A stretch of 64,000 nucleotides of DNA from Inonotus obliquus (taxonomy: Eukaryota; Basidiomycota; Agaricomycetes; Hymenochaetales; Hymenochaetaceae): positions 3,224,001 to 3,288,000 of the forward strand of contig JAJHTX010000003.1 of the NCBI GenBank assembly GCA_032164295.1. The letters are read 5' to 3'. The position numbers and the translations under genes are program-made. Numbering within the stretch: the stretch's first letter is position 1; each line of letters starts with the position of its first letter. This document shows positions 12,545-24,640 of the stretch, one piece after another. Under the pieces are notes generated by a model. It was not told where the DNA came from. It worked only from the letters and a program-made list of their open reading frames with translations, and ran no database searches.

Positions 12545-15500
12545 TCACGAGCTGGGTTGCCCATCAACAGTGATCACATTTTTAACCACAGGGGTTCCTT
12601 GAAGCCTTGCTTCGTGCTGCGGACTAGACAGCACGTTGTCCGTCTTCGGGACGTATTCAAATTCGTTCCCTCCAATCTGATCCTGGAACCTCAGTGATCC
12701 CATCTTGTCTATGAGGATAGAAGTTGTTACGGTCTCGCGAGGCTCCTGGAGTCCCTCCGTCTTGCCGTCCATCTGTTCAGCCTTTCCTCCCTGAACGTTT
12801 GTTTGAGGTTGCTGGGAGGGTGACTGGGACTGCGATGTTCTTTTTATGCCCGTTTTTGGATTAAAGAGCTCGGTATTGCCCTTCGGAGGGGGTCTCTCAA
12901 ATCCGCGATCGTCATCCTCCAACCTGTTCATATTTGAATGGCTGAACAAGGCAGTCCCATACATGGTACCATGCGACTGATTGCTGTGCGCAGGGTTGGG
13001 TGACAGAACCGCACGAGCCGCTGGACTGTTGATAGACCATGCACTACTGGTAGGAGGCCGCTTCCCAGGCGGCCCATTTGGGAGCGATGAAAGAGGCGGG
13101 AAGTCCGTCGGCTGTAGATGAATCGGCGGTCTTTGCTGTGGAGGTGGTTGATGACTGTTATGCAAGGACTGTCCAGGAGGGCGTGCAGGAGACATCGTGC
13201 GTGAGTTACTACTGTCGTGTCTATGACGAGCCGGAGGATGTAACGTAGGTTGAGCTTTAAGGCCGGCCGCCCAGTCTGGTCTGGGGGGCAAAGGATGCTT
13301 CGGAGGCGTCGACATGTAAGTCCGCCGAGATGATGACGAGCTAGTTGAAGATGACTAGTGACCAGCCAATGACCAACACGAAGAATATCAGAGGAGTCAT
13401 CGGCAAAGGTGCGTGTCATCAGATCCGAAGCGATAGATAGGCCGATAAAAATGACTCACAGCTATAGAAGCCGTCTCATCACCTGGGGTCCTGTATCCAC
13501 TGCTGTTTGAAGACGCACCAGATGGACGACGCATGCTGGAGCTCAAGCGCGGTCCAATAGCTTCTCCACCACCTGGACTAGTCTGCGTCCCAGGACCTGA
13601 CATACTTGTACGAATGCCTGGACCTGGACCAAAGCTCCAAGTACCACGGGCAGGAGGCGGTCCACGCTTACTACCATTACTGCCATTTATATGGTTAGTA
13701 TAGCCGTTGCTGCTCCCACTGCTGCTCGTGTGTCGAGAAAGAGTGGGAGATGGACTGCCTTTACCGCTCGATACTGCACTAGGAGTTCCACGGCCAGACC
13801 CATTACCATTCATAGGAGGAAGTTCGATGGGATGAATCGGCTGAGAGTTTGGATGGACGATAGATGAATGGGCCTGGGAAGATGGTTGGAAATAGGGCGG
13901 ATATCCCGGATAAGGTACAGCGCCAGGCGGGGGCATAAATGTCGGATACGGATAAGCTACTGATGGAGGACTCTGCACAGGCGGCGATTGCACCACGGGG
14001 TGTCCTGGGCCAGGTGGGTGCTGTTTCTCCGAAGGTGTCTGCTGATGCTGATGGTGGTGGAAAGGTGGTATCCAAGGATACGCATTTGGACTCATATAAG
14101 GCATACTGGCCGAATGCTGGGGATACCCTTCCAATGGACCAGATACTGGACTTGCTGGGCTGGAGCTAGGGTGAGGATGTGGAGGTGGGAGATGCGGGGG
14201 CAGATTTGTAAACGGGAACTGCGGAAAGTACTGAAATGGTGCAACGTAAGGTGGACTCGGACCTGGCATAGCGTTTGCATTCGGTGGAGGATGTTGCGCA
14301 AAATACATCGGAAATGGAGGATTCCCGTAGCCTTGCGGTGGAGGTACAAATACCTGTGGCTCGTACCCCTGCGTATGTCCAGGTGGTTCATATAGTGAAG
14401 GGAATGTGAACGCAGGTGAGGATGCACCGGACGCTCGCTCGCTACTGGACACTGTAGCATTGAAAGGAGGGAACGAGCGGACGGACTCTGAGTTGCTGAA
14501 TCCGGAATCGCCGGTCCTTCGTCTATCTGTGACAGGGATGGACCACTCGCTTTCTGCCGGTGCAGTACTAGCACTATCATCCACATCGCTAATGCTACTA
14601 CAGCCCGCACCACCACTGCCTGAACCTGACGCAGATGCCAGACTAAGCGTTGAGGATGATGCGCTTGTATCGCGTTCCTTCGCTTTCTCTTTTTCTTCGA
14701 CCCCCTTGAAGATTCGAGTTCGTGCCACCTCGTACTCGGCCTCTCGCTCAGCAATAGTCTTGTGCTTTTTACTAGTTGTGCTTCGACTGCCCATGCTTCC
14801 GGTCTCCGAAGGGCCAGGATCAGAGTATTCACCGTCTTCACCTGCTGTAGAACCAGGACGCGAGATGGACGCTTTCGGTCGTCGGCGATCCTGCTCCGAT
14901 CGCCTCATGATTTTGAACGTGGGATGGCTCGTTTGCTCCGCCGGAACTAGTTCAAATATACGACGAGGAGGACTAAGTGTTGAATCTATCAGCATTGTCC
15001 TAAAAAAAACTCTGATTTGCCCACATTTTTCCGTCCGGCGTGAGTGAGACGACCATATCTCGAACGCCAGACTTATCGCGGGGAATCGGGTCGTTCTCCG
15101 GGGACAGTCTATAATACTGTGCGCACCGGTGGACCAAGAGCCTTTGGTATTGATTCTCCGGCGACACAGTGAATTTAGATTTTGAGCTGTGGCTAGAGAA
15201 ATGATAAGCATCAGTCCTTTCAGGTAGAAACAAGACTATCGAGAAAATCTGGAAAAAGAGTGATCTATTATCTGCACAGTAACGCTTGTGCAAATCCCTG
15301 TGTACCCTCGGCCTTCAATCTCGCATACGTCCAGCAGAGCAATCGCAACATTCCCAGCAAACCACGTACGAAGCTGGCGAGCTTTTCTCCGCCTTAGAAG
15401 GGTTATCTGGGCGCTTGTTTCCCGCCCCCTCCCCGACAAAGCCACGATTTAGCGACGACACTCACCTCCTCTCTCTAATCAACGTTTCCATCTGCTCTCC

Positions 15501-15938
15501 GAGTTTCAGTACGAACAATCGATCTTTGCTCCTCAGGGCCTCGACGATCTGGGCATCGACATCCGGGGTCGACTTTCCGCTGCCGTCGGCACTGCCATCG
15601 GCTTGTGGCATCACATCGCTGGAACTCCTGGGGAGAGACGACTGGGAGGACGGTGTGCGAGGAGGGTGCCCATCAACCAGCCTCTCCGAAGAGCCATTTG
15701 TAAGGCCGGCTATTCGTAAGCTCGATATGGAACTGGCACGGGAGGAGCTGAGGACTGAGCCAGGGACCGACACAGGTGCTATGGATGGTGTAATCAAGTC
15801 TGGGGAGGAACAAACAACGGGATCTTCTACACACAACAGGTTCATAGAGGACGAATAGAAGTCAGATTGTCTGATATTGCAGCTAGCAGAAAAGAGCGGA
15901 TAACTTAATGGGCAAGTAGGACACGTACCGCGCGACAT
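12545..15938 (-). CDS. R3H and SUZ domain RNA-binding protein
   Basis: Large multi-exon minus-strand gene, mostly low-complexity. Order: a Ser-rich N-terminus; the segment DRLFVLKLGEQMETLI (about 15480-15530), which precedes R3H domains in this family; the R3H core YQRLLVHRCAQYYRLSPEN (about 15110-15170) with Arg and His in the expected spacing; then KTIAEREAEYEVARTRIFKG (about 14690-14760), a clear SUZ motif. The remaining C-terminal half is rich in Pro, Ser, Gly, Tyr and His, with a final exon (about 13270-12545) containing LQPTDFPPLSSLP. This architecture is that of the ARPP21/encore/yeast Rbs1 family, which binds single-stranded nucleic acid, mainly mRNA. The start (ATGTCGCG at 15938, followed at once by a GTACGT donor) is tentative. 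The GGT-rich microsatellite just upstream probably belongs to the 5' UTR. Confidence 0.75.
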
Positions 15939-15940
15939 TC

Positions 15941-15967
15941 TGGTGGTGGTGGTGGGTGGTGGTGGTG
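15941..15967 (+). repeat. GGT trinucleotide microsatellite
   Basis: A run of about nine GGT units, broken by one extra G, immediately upstream of the proposed start of the R3H-SUZ gene. On the sense strand of that gene it reads as an ACC-rich leader. Confidence 0.85.
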
Positions 15968-16380
15968 TCGACAGTAAATCAAACGAAAGAAAAACGTTTT
16001 TGGTGATGCTGATGTGTCTTGTACAATGATAAATGATGTATCTATGGGTGAGAAACAGCTCTACCGTAGCATGACTTGGATGTTCATCACACGACAGACG
16101 ACGTCGAGAGCAAGTGGTGTACTTTAGTGCAACTCAAAATGTAACGCAGTTACAGCCCATGACGGCAACTGCCGAATGTCCCAACACAGCCAACAGATCA
16201 ATCCTATGGTAATATTAATCTGACCTCAATATGATCTAATCCTTTGCAATGCAACGCATGCTATATAACACAGTAGACGGTAATTAATAGACGTCATAAT
16301 CGAGAGACGATATCCAGAAAGCAACTTCTATGACTTCGCGCGGAGATCCGTAGCATCAGCGTCTATATTGTGAAAGTTCA

Positions 16381-18336
16381 TCACTGCCCAGACGGCTGGA
16401 AGACTTGATAAATATTGAAAGCAAGGCTGCGGCGGAAGGGCAGTTTCACTCAGCACAAAGAACTGCGCGGCCTTGTACACGATGACTCACCAGAATACGA
16501 ATATGAATCCTCCGTAAACGGCCAATGCCAACGCAGCTCGATTCAAGCTCTTACTGACGCTCGCATCATTCTGTGTAAGCTGTTGAAACCAGTCCAGATC
16601 AGCCCCAAGGTCAAACATTCGAAGTTTAGGCCGCATGGATCACCTTCCAGAAAAACAGACCAGGGAGGATGAAGGATATTGTCGTTGAACCAGTCGATCC
16701 AACGAACGACAGGACTGTATAACGCCAATCAGACACCGTCACATATATAGGAAAGTATGTTCGTACCGAGCTGCAAGTCGTCTACAAAGAAGGCGATCGA
16801 GAATCCACACGCTATTATAGCCGCAGTCAGCAAGGTATGCTTCAATGGGCTCATATCGTGCGGAATATGGTCTAGGTCAAGAGCCGAGACATCGCTTTCA
16901 TCGTCATCCACTGGTTTATGGTGAATTAGGGCTTCGCCGTCATGGAAGACTTTGTCTAGGCAATTTCGGCAAGGATGCACTTGCAAAGGATAGGAAAACA
17001 AAACGAGGATGACTATGGCGAGTTGCCCGACAGCAATGAAAAGCGAAGTTGAGGGATACATAGCGATTATATTGGCACCAACCTAGGGATGAGTACGTCA
17101 TGAGAACCCAAAAACTTCAGCAGGATCGAGGACGTACTCTCGAGCCGAAAGTAAGATACCCAAACACCGCGATAATCTCATAAGTTACTGCAGCAGAACC
17201 GATTGCACTTCCAATGACTATGTTCATACGCTTCTGGCTGTTTGCCTTAAGCTCGTTATAGATTGGGAAAAGCTACGCGAATATTGTCAGTCCATAGTAT
17301 GCGGACAAGAAGCGTTGCTCACATTCTGGGAGCAAGTGAATGCAAATACTTGCACTGGGAAAGTCGAAATGAAGCTGGGGGTGAAATGCACGAGATGTAC
17401 CTCGCCGCGGGGAGGAATCCCAGTCGGCGGATTAAAGTAGCATACGACAACGATCAGAACAAGATAAGCTACGAAGCATTGCGTCAGATTGCAGGGGACA
17501 GTAATCGATGATAATACGCACCGACAGAGAAGAGGGCAACATAACTGGTATGTCTAAGACTGTCAAGCTTTCTGAGGAAGCAGAGGGGAATGAGGATAAC
17601 CATGAAGAGCGATATCCAGACCTGACCAGAAACGGACCACGCAGGCGGCTCTACGTCTGGAGAGGTGAGGTCATGGTAAAACGATTGGACCACGCTTGGC
17701 ATTAGCGACTTTATGATAATTAGATAACTGCATCTTTGATAAGTATACGTCTTCAGTTCCCGAGATGGGTGGGCCTACCTGATAGAGACACCGAAGCATT
17801 TCGTCGCAATCGCCGCATCAAAGAATACAGCAGCATTCGGAAAGGTGAGTTTAGCAACAGCGAAGAAGCTGGAACCACGATGAGGAGTGTATGCCGCGCA
17901 GCGGGAAAGCAGGTATAGCCCGAAAGCAGCGATACATCCGCACATCATGCAGCTTATCATCCCAGGAATAAATCCTGCGCTAGCCATCGCCTATAAGACA
18001 CATAGAAAATTCAGCAATCGGCCGAATATCATAAGTAAATTATCTTCAACTCCACTTACCAAAGGGAAAGTGAGCATTCCTGGGCCGAGATAGACACTTT
18101 AGCCAATTGCCTCACTGCGAAATCATTTATATGATAGACGTACCACTCCCGATGATGGTATTTGCCAGGTTACCAGTACTACTGAGCAGACTCCCAACAC
18201 CTTCTCGCTTCTGTCTGTCCGGCCTTGACGTAGCATCACCGCCTAACAAAGCGCTGCTTTCCCCGCCGTACTGTTCCTCTCGAAGAGGTTCGTGAGAGCC
18301 GTCGTGGTCCTTAGCTACGCCATACGTCTGGACCAT
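16381..18336 (-). CDS. AAAP/SLC38-type amino-acid transporter (vacuolar Avt-like)
   Basis: Minus-strand gene with many short exons. The first exon encodes a hydrophilic N-terminus with EEQYGGESSALLGG (a dileucine-like motif common in vacuolar members) and then GSLLSSTGNLANTIIGSG, the first-helix signature of the AAAP superfamily. Next come GMISCMMCGCIAAFGLYLLSRCA, then SVSGQVWISLFMVILIPLCFLRKLDSLR (the conserved FLRxLxSL motif), and later exons with ISFILPGLFFWK. The last exon pair (to 16491, then 16426-16381) encodes ALAVYGGFIFVF and a tail ending QPSGQ. Family role: proton-coupled amino-acid transport across the plasma or vacuolar membrane. Closest in general plan to fungal Avt5/6/7. Orientation, start and stop are well supported; the inner exon edges are approximate. 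Confidence 0.8.
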
Positions 18337-19495
18337 CTCGTACGTTTCTTCTGATTCGAGAATGGTTGCCCTCTATACTATTTATGATCTACAGTGATGG
18401 GATAATTTGCTTTCGAAAAGCGCCAGGATTATAGCAGCCACGATGAAGTAGTGCACATGTGTCGAAGGCAAGCGATGCGCGGAGTCGAAGGCTGAGAGTC
18501 AGATAGTGGTTACCTTGCTTACCAAATTACAGATCACGGGACACATTTCACACCCCTTTTGTAAATCATGGTGACTTCGAACATAGGTGTTGGTGTTGTA
18601 CTATTCAAAAGCTACTATGATGTTGCTTCCAGTTCCACAGGTTAAATCATTCCATTTATCCTGTAGCTTGACAAACGCCTTCGTCGCTATTTAGCCACAG
18701 CTTGAACATGGGCAGGAATTATGATCGGCGTCTTGCTTCTTCGGACGACTCACACGCCTATCCCACCAAGAGAACCCATGTCTTTAATATTTTGTGGCAC
18801 CAATGGTATCAGGAGTCGCTAATCCTGCAGGCTCGTATTGACTCAATAAGGGTCTTTCTTGCGTCGAACAATATGGTAAATTGGTCAAGGCTGTATAATA
18901 GACTCACTTATCTACAATCCAACAACTATCGGGAACAAGAAACACCTGGCGATAACGTCACGAGTGAGATTAGTTGTAAAAGTGTTTAGAGAAGCATCAA
19001 AGAGGAGGGTCATGACTCCCATTGTCTAGGGCGAGGCAGAATCAAGCCTCCACAAATAAATTACTTACAACGTTTGCAACAACATGAGGTGATGTACACC
19101 ATAATTTTCGGAAGGTTATTTTCTGACCCGCTGTGAGAAATGTTTTTGCGAGGAGCAGTAACTTGATTTATCGAGAGCAATCGAACGGACTTCGGGATTC
19201 GTTGATACAACTTGCCATTCGTGCTTCAACTCCACACAGTAAGGGGTGCGAACGTCCTACAAGGACGGACAGCTCTTAACGCGGGAAAGAGACATGACGG
19301 TGTCGTCCATATCAGCAGTGAAACTACCTGCCCCCATCCGAACCACTCCTTCGCGCTTCTTGTCTGTACAGACAGAATGAGATTTTGGAGCAATAAAGGT
19401 GTAAAATGAAGCGTACCAGGCTTGCTGAGGCATAAGTCGGGAGGCTTGGCTAAGTCTTTGAGGTGGTCCGTAGTGTGCGCCTGTATGCACGGAGT
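18337..19495. other. intergenic, no gene recognised
   Basis: Upstream flank of the AAAP transporter and downstream flank of helical-family locus A. The only sizeable open frame (18702-18989, plus) has no recognisable feature. No sequence matching the fourth exon of loci B and C was found here. Confidence 0.5.
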
Positions 19496-20192
19496 TCAAG
19501 AATGCCGATGATCAAGACACGGCGTTTGACAGCTCACGGATATATTCTTCACAGCTTCATCAAGCTGGGTATCAAAAGTAAAAACGCGACTATAGTCGGA
19601 CTTGATGGCCGTGCGCAAGGGGACCATGCTTCTCGCAAAGGTGGCAGTCTGTCCAATAAATTGGTGTATCTCTTCCAGGACCCTAGTGCTGTAGATGAGT
19701 ACATGCAGTATTATTTCACCGATGAAACTGTTTGCGTACTCTTTGATGTCTGAGAGGTCCTTTTTCATATACTGTGCTTGTTCTACACAGAGCTGGTCCA
19801 GGACTCCTTTGACCATTCCGAACACATAGTCGATCTTACAAAAAAGAGCCTTCTTTACCCCATCCTCTGCGCGGGTTTTCTGGAAGATTGGCAATGTCAG
19901 AAGAACATATCTGCAATGACCGTTCCCTGATCCACCGTTTGGTCGTTGTGAAATTTGCGCCTACCTCTAATCTCTCTAGCAAAGCGAGTCCAACTTCAAT
20001 CAAAGCTTGTATCTCGGTGCCGAATCCAAGAACGTTTCCCACAGAGGGGCGGAGTGCCTCGATGGAATCTCTAGCGCTCTTGCGTGCTTCGCCATCGTCC
20101 ATACTGGGTTCGTCCTCCTGTTGACGGAAAGGGCCAGGGCGACGAAACCGCGGTCTAGAGGAAAAGAGAGATCGAATGCGAGCAATTATCAT
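19496..20192 (-). pseudogene. helical-protein family locus A (lacks the fourth exon)
   Basis: Exons 20192-19965, 19879-19740 and 19682-19538 match, in order, length and phase, exons 1-3 of loci B (21966-22862) and C (47158-48098): exon 2 is 140 nt in all three, exon 3 is 145 nt here and in B. The protein starts MIIARIRSLFSSRPRFRR (basic) and contains the family block LGFGTEIQALIEVGLALLERLE where B and C have VPGCGxQIQ. After a GTGAGC donor (intron start 19537) the coiled-coil fourth exon of B and C is not visible; reading on gives a stop at 19496 after 14 more codons. Either a 3'-truncated copy or a shorter active protein. Function unknown. The helical pattern resembles the N-terminal four-helix (HeLo/MLKL-like) modules of fungal NLR proteins, but this is only a visual impression. 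Confidence 0.6.
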
Positions 20193-21965
20193 GAACGAGT
20201 CTGACGTTAGAGGAAGATAATGGTAAATATACTGGATACCTCTTATATAGCTTTCAGTTCGGTGAGGCGACTGCTGTTTGTGTCGGACACAGGTTGGAGT
20301 CAGGGGTCAGTTGCCTGGGTGATTGTGCTGATCGGAAGTATCATGACGTGACGAACGAAATCGCCGAGCTGTTTGGACTACATTTGAGGGGATAAACTCG
20401 CCTTTCTTCCAAGATCCATATAGGCTTAATGTGAATTCGCGCATCTGTACCCCAGCTGCTGAGCGTGAATCGGAGCGGAGTAGTAGTTACCTGCGAAACT
20501 GGTCCGTCAGAAATTGGATAGACAAGATATATACAGGCCAAGTTCATCACGATCCATTCAGGCTATTGCTGTCTTCGGCCTAGCACCCAAGTGGGCGCTG
20601 TACGGAGAGTGATGCGGCGAAGAAGGTTTCCTCCACAGGCAATCGCCTGCTTCCTAAGAAAATGTGTGGGACATTGAGCCAAGGCGATCGTGAAAAGCGG
20701 AACAAGCTTATCCGAAAGCCTAATGAAAGAAGATTCATCAATCTGGCAAGCATGCGCGCTTCTGCATCAAGGATAGTTTACCCACCTGAAGGCGATTTCC
20801 ACCTACGTCGAAAGCCTACTACACGATAACAGCGTTCTTGAAGGTGTTCTCTCGGCGAATGAGCCAGGTCCAAGTTGGTGTGATTTCTCTGAAGTGGGGA
20901 GCAGGAATATCACGGGCACTGTAGTGCAGCTTAAGATGGTGCTTGAGTCCTTCAATTCACTTTATGGCAATCGCACAGATGTAAAGACGCCCATTGGAGT
21001 GAGAAAAAGTTAGGTCGGGAAATCGAATAGTTAAGGTTCATCTATTTTTCGCCGGTCCTCAAACACATTCCCGACTGCTCCTGGTTCCTTTCTGCAATAC
21101 TGCCCTGAGATTGGTACTCTCCACTCGTCCGATGGTTTCTGTCGAGACGCCCATTCGTCTGCGCAGCCGACCCGAGAGTGCTCCGCTCATTTTCCGATCA
21201 CATTCGCACCCGAGAATTTGACAAACTACCAGTGACAGAGCAGACCAAAGCTGGTTCTACCAGGTAGGCCCTGAGGTCGCGATGCGGGCTAGTTGGGGGA
21301 TCTGGATAAAACCACAACGGGATCCGCAATTCTGGGTGTTCGGCTCTTGCCGGATCTAGTGAATACTCTGCACACTCACACAAAAGTTTCGAATTGGTCC
21401 AGTGAATTTCCAAAAATAAACTGTGGACTTTATGAGAAAATTCGACCGGATGTCGTAGCAAACTTCCACACTAACAGTCATATGAAAAGTAGTAATACAT
21501 ATTTTTAGTTTCATGTCATCTCAGCCCTCTAATGAAAGTTCTGTAAAGGAGCATCCCGGAAATGCATGTTTGAATAGATAAGCGTATCGGTCTAAAAAAA
21601 TGCAGAAAAGCGGCAATAAGTGATGAGGGAAACTTACTGTAGATGTGGGGATCGGTGGAGGGATGAGTAGTGTACAGGGGAGTGGCGAATCACTGTATTT
21701 CTATCAACCAGAAAAATAATGTACATAGAAGGCAGTGGGGAGAGTTTTGAATGAATGCAATTCACTAGAATTAATTTTCTAAGAAATTAGAGATAATGGA
21801 TATGGGTGACCGAAGAAAAAGAAGCGACATCCAAGAAGTACGCGACACTGGGTACATGAGGAACCCATGCTATTACACAAAGTATCTCCTGTCGGGGAAT
21901 CGTACAATCTACCGCGAACGATGACTGTTGAGCATCTTTTCAAGAAGGAGCTGCAAGAGAACGAA
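20193..21965. other. 1.8-kb region between loci A and B, no gene recognised
   Basis: No supported coding frame. It contains the presumed promoter of locus A and the 3' flank of locus B. Confidence 0.5.
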
Positions 21966-22862
21966 CTATACCGAAGCGTTATTGAGAGATTCTTTGAGAG
22001 ATTCCATCATAACCGCGGATGATTGAAGTGCTTTCTTCAAGTCTTCTGTTGATGATTCGAATGTCCCTTTCAGGTTCTCTGCGGAAGCTTTGACCGTTAT
22101 CTCCAGATCTTTCGCACTCTCTTTGATCGCCTCTTTTAAATCCTCAACGTCCTGCCGTAATTGGATTAACGACTTGATCTGTAAATTAAGAGTTAGATTA
22201 AAGGGAAATTAGACATACTTCACTGCTCACAGTTAGGTTTTTTACGGCCTCGTCCATTTGGATCCCAAATTCAACAAGGCGGTTGTAGTCGGAAGCGCAT
22301 GTTAGGATTCGAGAGATACTATGTCGTTTCGACGTGGCTCTCTGCTCGACGTATTGCAGAATTTCTTGTAAGATACTGGTTACCTTGAGTATGTGACTTC
22401 ACTCAGGTTTGTAACTTGCGTACTTTGTAATATTTTGGAGATCGTTCTGCAGGTCCGGTGCTCGCTTCGCATAGGGACCATTTAAGGCATTCTCGATCAT
22501 GGTAAGGACATAACTGATTTTATAGCAAAGAGCGTCCTGCTGCTCTTTCAGAATGCGCACTTGCTACGGGAGAAAGGTAAGGTGAAACTCGTCATTGTTG
22601 GATTGTAGGATAGACTTGCCTCCATTCTATCAAGTACAGTAGCTCCAATCTCAAGCACGGCTTGTATCTGGGAGCCACACCCTGGCACGACTCCCGCAAG
22701 GGCGTGAAGTGCATTGATACAATCTCTGGCCACGGACAGTGCCCTTCCAGAAGGTCTGTCATCCTTTGCTACTTTTCCACTCTGTTTGCGATTATTGATT
22801 GGATGGAGGAATAATTTAAGGTAGCAGACGTGCGCGAAGCCGTTGTCTTTCTTGCTAGGCAT
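21966..22862 (-). CDS. helical-protein family locus B, complete
   Basis: Exons 22862-22620, 22563-22424, 22375-22231 and 22178-21966 give 246 residues. Blocks shared with loci A and C: ALSVARDCINALHALAGVVPG followed by CGSQIQAVLEIGATVLDRME (end of exon 1); CYKISYVLTMIENAL (exon 2); DYNRLVEFGIQMDEAVKNLT (exon 3). Exon 4 starts IKSLIQLRQDVEDLKEAI and is a run of heptad-like repeats (DLEITVKASAENLKG, EDLKKALQSSA), predicted coiled coil or amphipathic helices. Intron 1 uses a GC donor (GCAAGT) where A and C have GTAGG. No transmembrane segment or enzymatic motif is seen. I do not recognise the family. The plan (helical bundle, then coiled coil) resembles the N-terminal signalling domains of fungal STAND/NLR proteins. 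An upstream in-frame Met at 22901 is possible. Confidence 0.65.
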
Positions 22863-23400
22863 ATCGAGAGCTAGGACATGGTGTTCAGGAGAGGTATTCA
22901 CGACACATAGAATATATACAAGTGAGTTATGAGGCGATCGCCGTTAGTGGATAATGGGAGTCTCCTGTAGGCGATTCCCACAAAACAGTGAATCAGAAGT
23001 CCGTCGCGCTCGTATACAAGTGCGTATGACGGTGAAGTGCCCTTAAATCGGCAGGTAATAAGTGGAGACGGCAGTCATCCAGTAATTTTGGACATAACAT
23101 GCATGTAAGGTACTCGTTCATCGCGAAGAACCTGTCTCCGACACCAGAAAGCGGAATCGCCAGGTTGTTGCCAATCTTGGATGATGGAAAGGTGGATGGA
23201 AACGGTTCCTTCCTTGTATCACGCGGTGGCTCGCCACAGGCTACTTCCCAATAAGGAAGCACCCTGAAATAGAAAGGAATACTGCTGCCGATCATGAGTC
23301 CTAATCCTAATGAAATGAAAGCCGATTGCCTTCGCAGTAAAGCCCTCGGTTCATCTGGACGGATGTACGCTGCCGTCTAGTTCCATCCATAAATCAAAAG
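22863..23400. other. intergenic, no gene recognised
   Basis: Upstream flank of locus B. A minus-strand open frame at 22993-23295 shows no feature supporting it as coding. Near 22935 there is a GCGATCGC palindrome, also present near 48376, upstream of locus C. Confidence 0.4.
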
Positions 23401-23420
23401 AAGAGCACATAGTGTACGTC

Positions 23421-24389
23421 AGGCGCTTGGCTGAAGTATCGAGTGGGGACGGTTTCCTCTGGAAACTCGGCCTTAGCAGCTAGTTGAATTGTTTGATGAG
23501 TTAGACCACCAAGCTCTAATTTACCTGTTGCAAGTGTCGCGCAAACGCGAGACAATCATGGATATTCCAGGTCCTTCAGGATAGAAAATATCCTTGATAG
23601 ATTATGCGTAGTCCCTACGCGGATTAAATGTGAATAGAAACGGTTAACAAGGGAATAACTATACCTTGTCGATCCATGTTGCGGCTAGTTCGGCGTATTT
23701 ATTTGGTAACATGACTGGAAATACGACAAACCCTGAGGGTCTTTGCCTGACTGAGAACGCATCCAGAGCTCCCCATTAAGTCTCTCAAGTACCGTACCGG
23801 ACTGAAAAATATCTTCCAGAAGATAGGAGCATATCAGCAATATAACTCGAAATAACATGCACACTCACGTCGTTGGGGATTTGCTATGGGTTGGCTATGA
23901 CTCAGAGCGCGAGATACAAGATAGGTTTTCCTTCGACATCTCGAAAACATAGACAAATTACAATCGAGTCTCCGTTTGCGTGCTTTGGAGTATGAACTCG
24001 CTGAACAAAGCGACAGCCCTCCGAGTCGTACCAACACAAGCCAACACAAGCTGTCTCACGGCAATATGATGACAGGGTGAGGCATACATACCCTAGCCAT
24101 ACAAGCGAGTCCACCGTGACCACTTCGTATGACCTTCTGATTGATGTGCGGGCAGCGAAGGGTATGGGGAGAGGAGGAGACGGGAAGGAAACCGTAAGAA
24201 TCGACTTATATGTATTTGGGAGGTGTAAGACGGTCGACGAGGTCGATTGAATCCGAAACGTGAAAATACGCAAGCCAATCCAATTCGTATTTCTCTCGAG
24301 CTACAGTTGATCTTTCGCCGAGTTGAAGTGGTTCTGGGGAGAGCGCCCATGAAAGGCGCTTGCCGCAAGAGGGAACCGCCAGGCTGCAT
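23421..24389 (-). CDS. possible multi-exon gene of unknown function
   Basis: Several minus-strand segments look like exons of one gene, joined by splice-like signals. They are: a segment containing YDSEGCRFVQRVHTPKHANG and FRDVEGKPILYLAL (about 24100-23910); a segment near 23750-23655 reading GFVVFPVMLPNKYAELAATW and ending IDK before a GTATAG-type donor; a segment near 23590-23530 reading TWNIHDCLAFARHLQQ before GTAAAT; and a last segment near 23480-23425 reading AAKAEFPEETVPTRYFSQAP followed by DVHYVLFF and a stop. The composition looks protein-like, but I recognise no domain and cannot fix the start. It may also be a decayed gene. Confidence 0.35.
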
Positions 24390-24411
24390 CAGGAAAAACC
24401 AGAATCCCGGA

Positions 24412-24560
24412 AAGTCGTAGAATATGTAGAATCTTCAGAAATTCCGTAGAATTTCTACAGAATTTCTGCAGATTCTAGAAATTTCTATTCTAAGGAAAAA
24501 CAAAGTCCCCCATTCTGAATTCTATGGATTCTAGGGATTCTACATGTATTCTACGCGACT
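24412..24560. repeat. AT-rich foldback element (MITE-like)
   Basis: The left arm (about 24412-24436, AGTCGTAGAATATGTAGAAT) is repeated, inverted and with small gaps, at about 24533-24560. The interior is dense in further TTCTA/TAGAA palindromic words, so the whole 150 bp could fold. No clear target duplication was found. It lies just downstream of the Sds3-like gene. Confidence 0.5.
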
Positions 24561-24640
24561 CTGAGTTCTTTTTTGATGATTCTATTGGCTCACGAAGGAT
24601 TTTCCATACATATTCTTTGGATAATAATATTGTATTGGTT

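Noticed and set aside
12170..12567. Cys- and Leu-rich minus frames downstream of the R3H-SUZ stop
   Set aside because: They lie in the 3' flank and show no splice or domain support; likely 3' UTR.
13988..15047. Long plus-strand frames (135 and 213 codons)
   Set aside because: Antisense to low-complexity exons of the R3H-SUZ gene; composition mirrors the Pro/Ser-rich coding strand.
15286..15858. 190-codon plus frame
   Set aside because: Antisense to the N-terminal exons of the R3H-SUZ gene.
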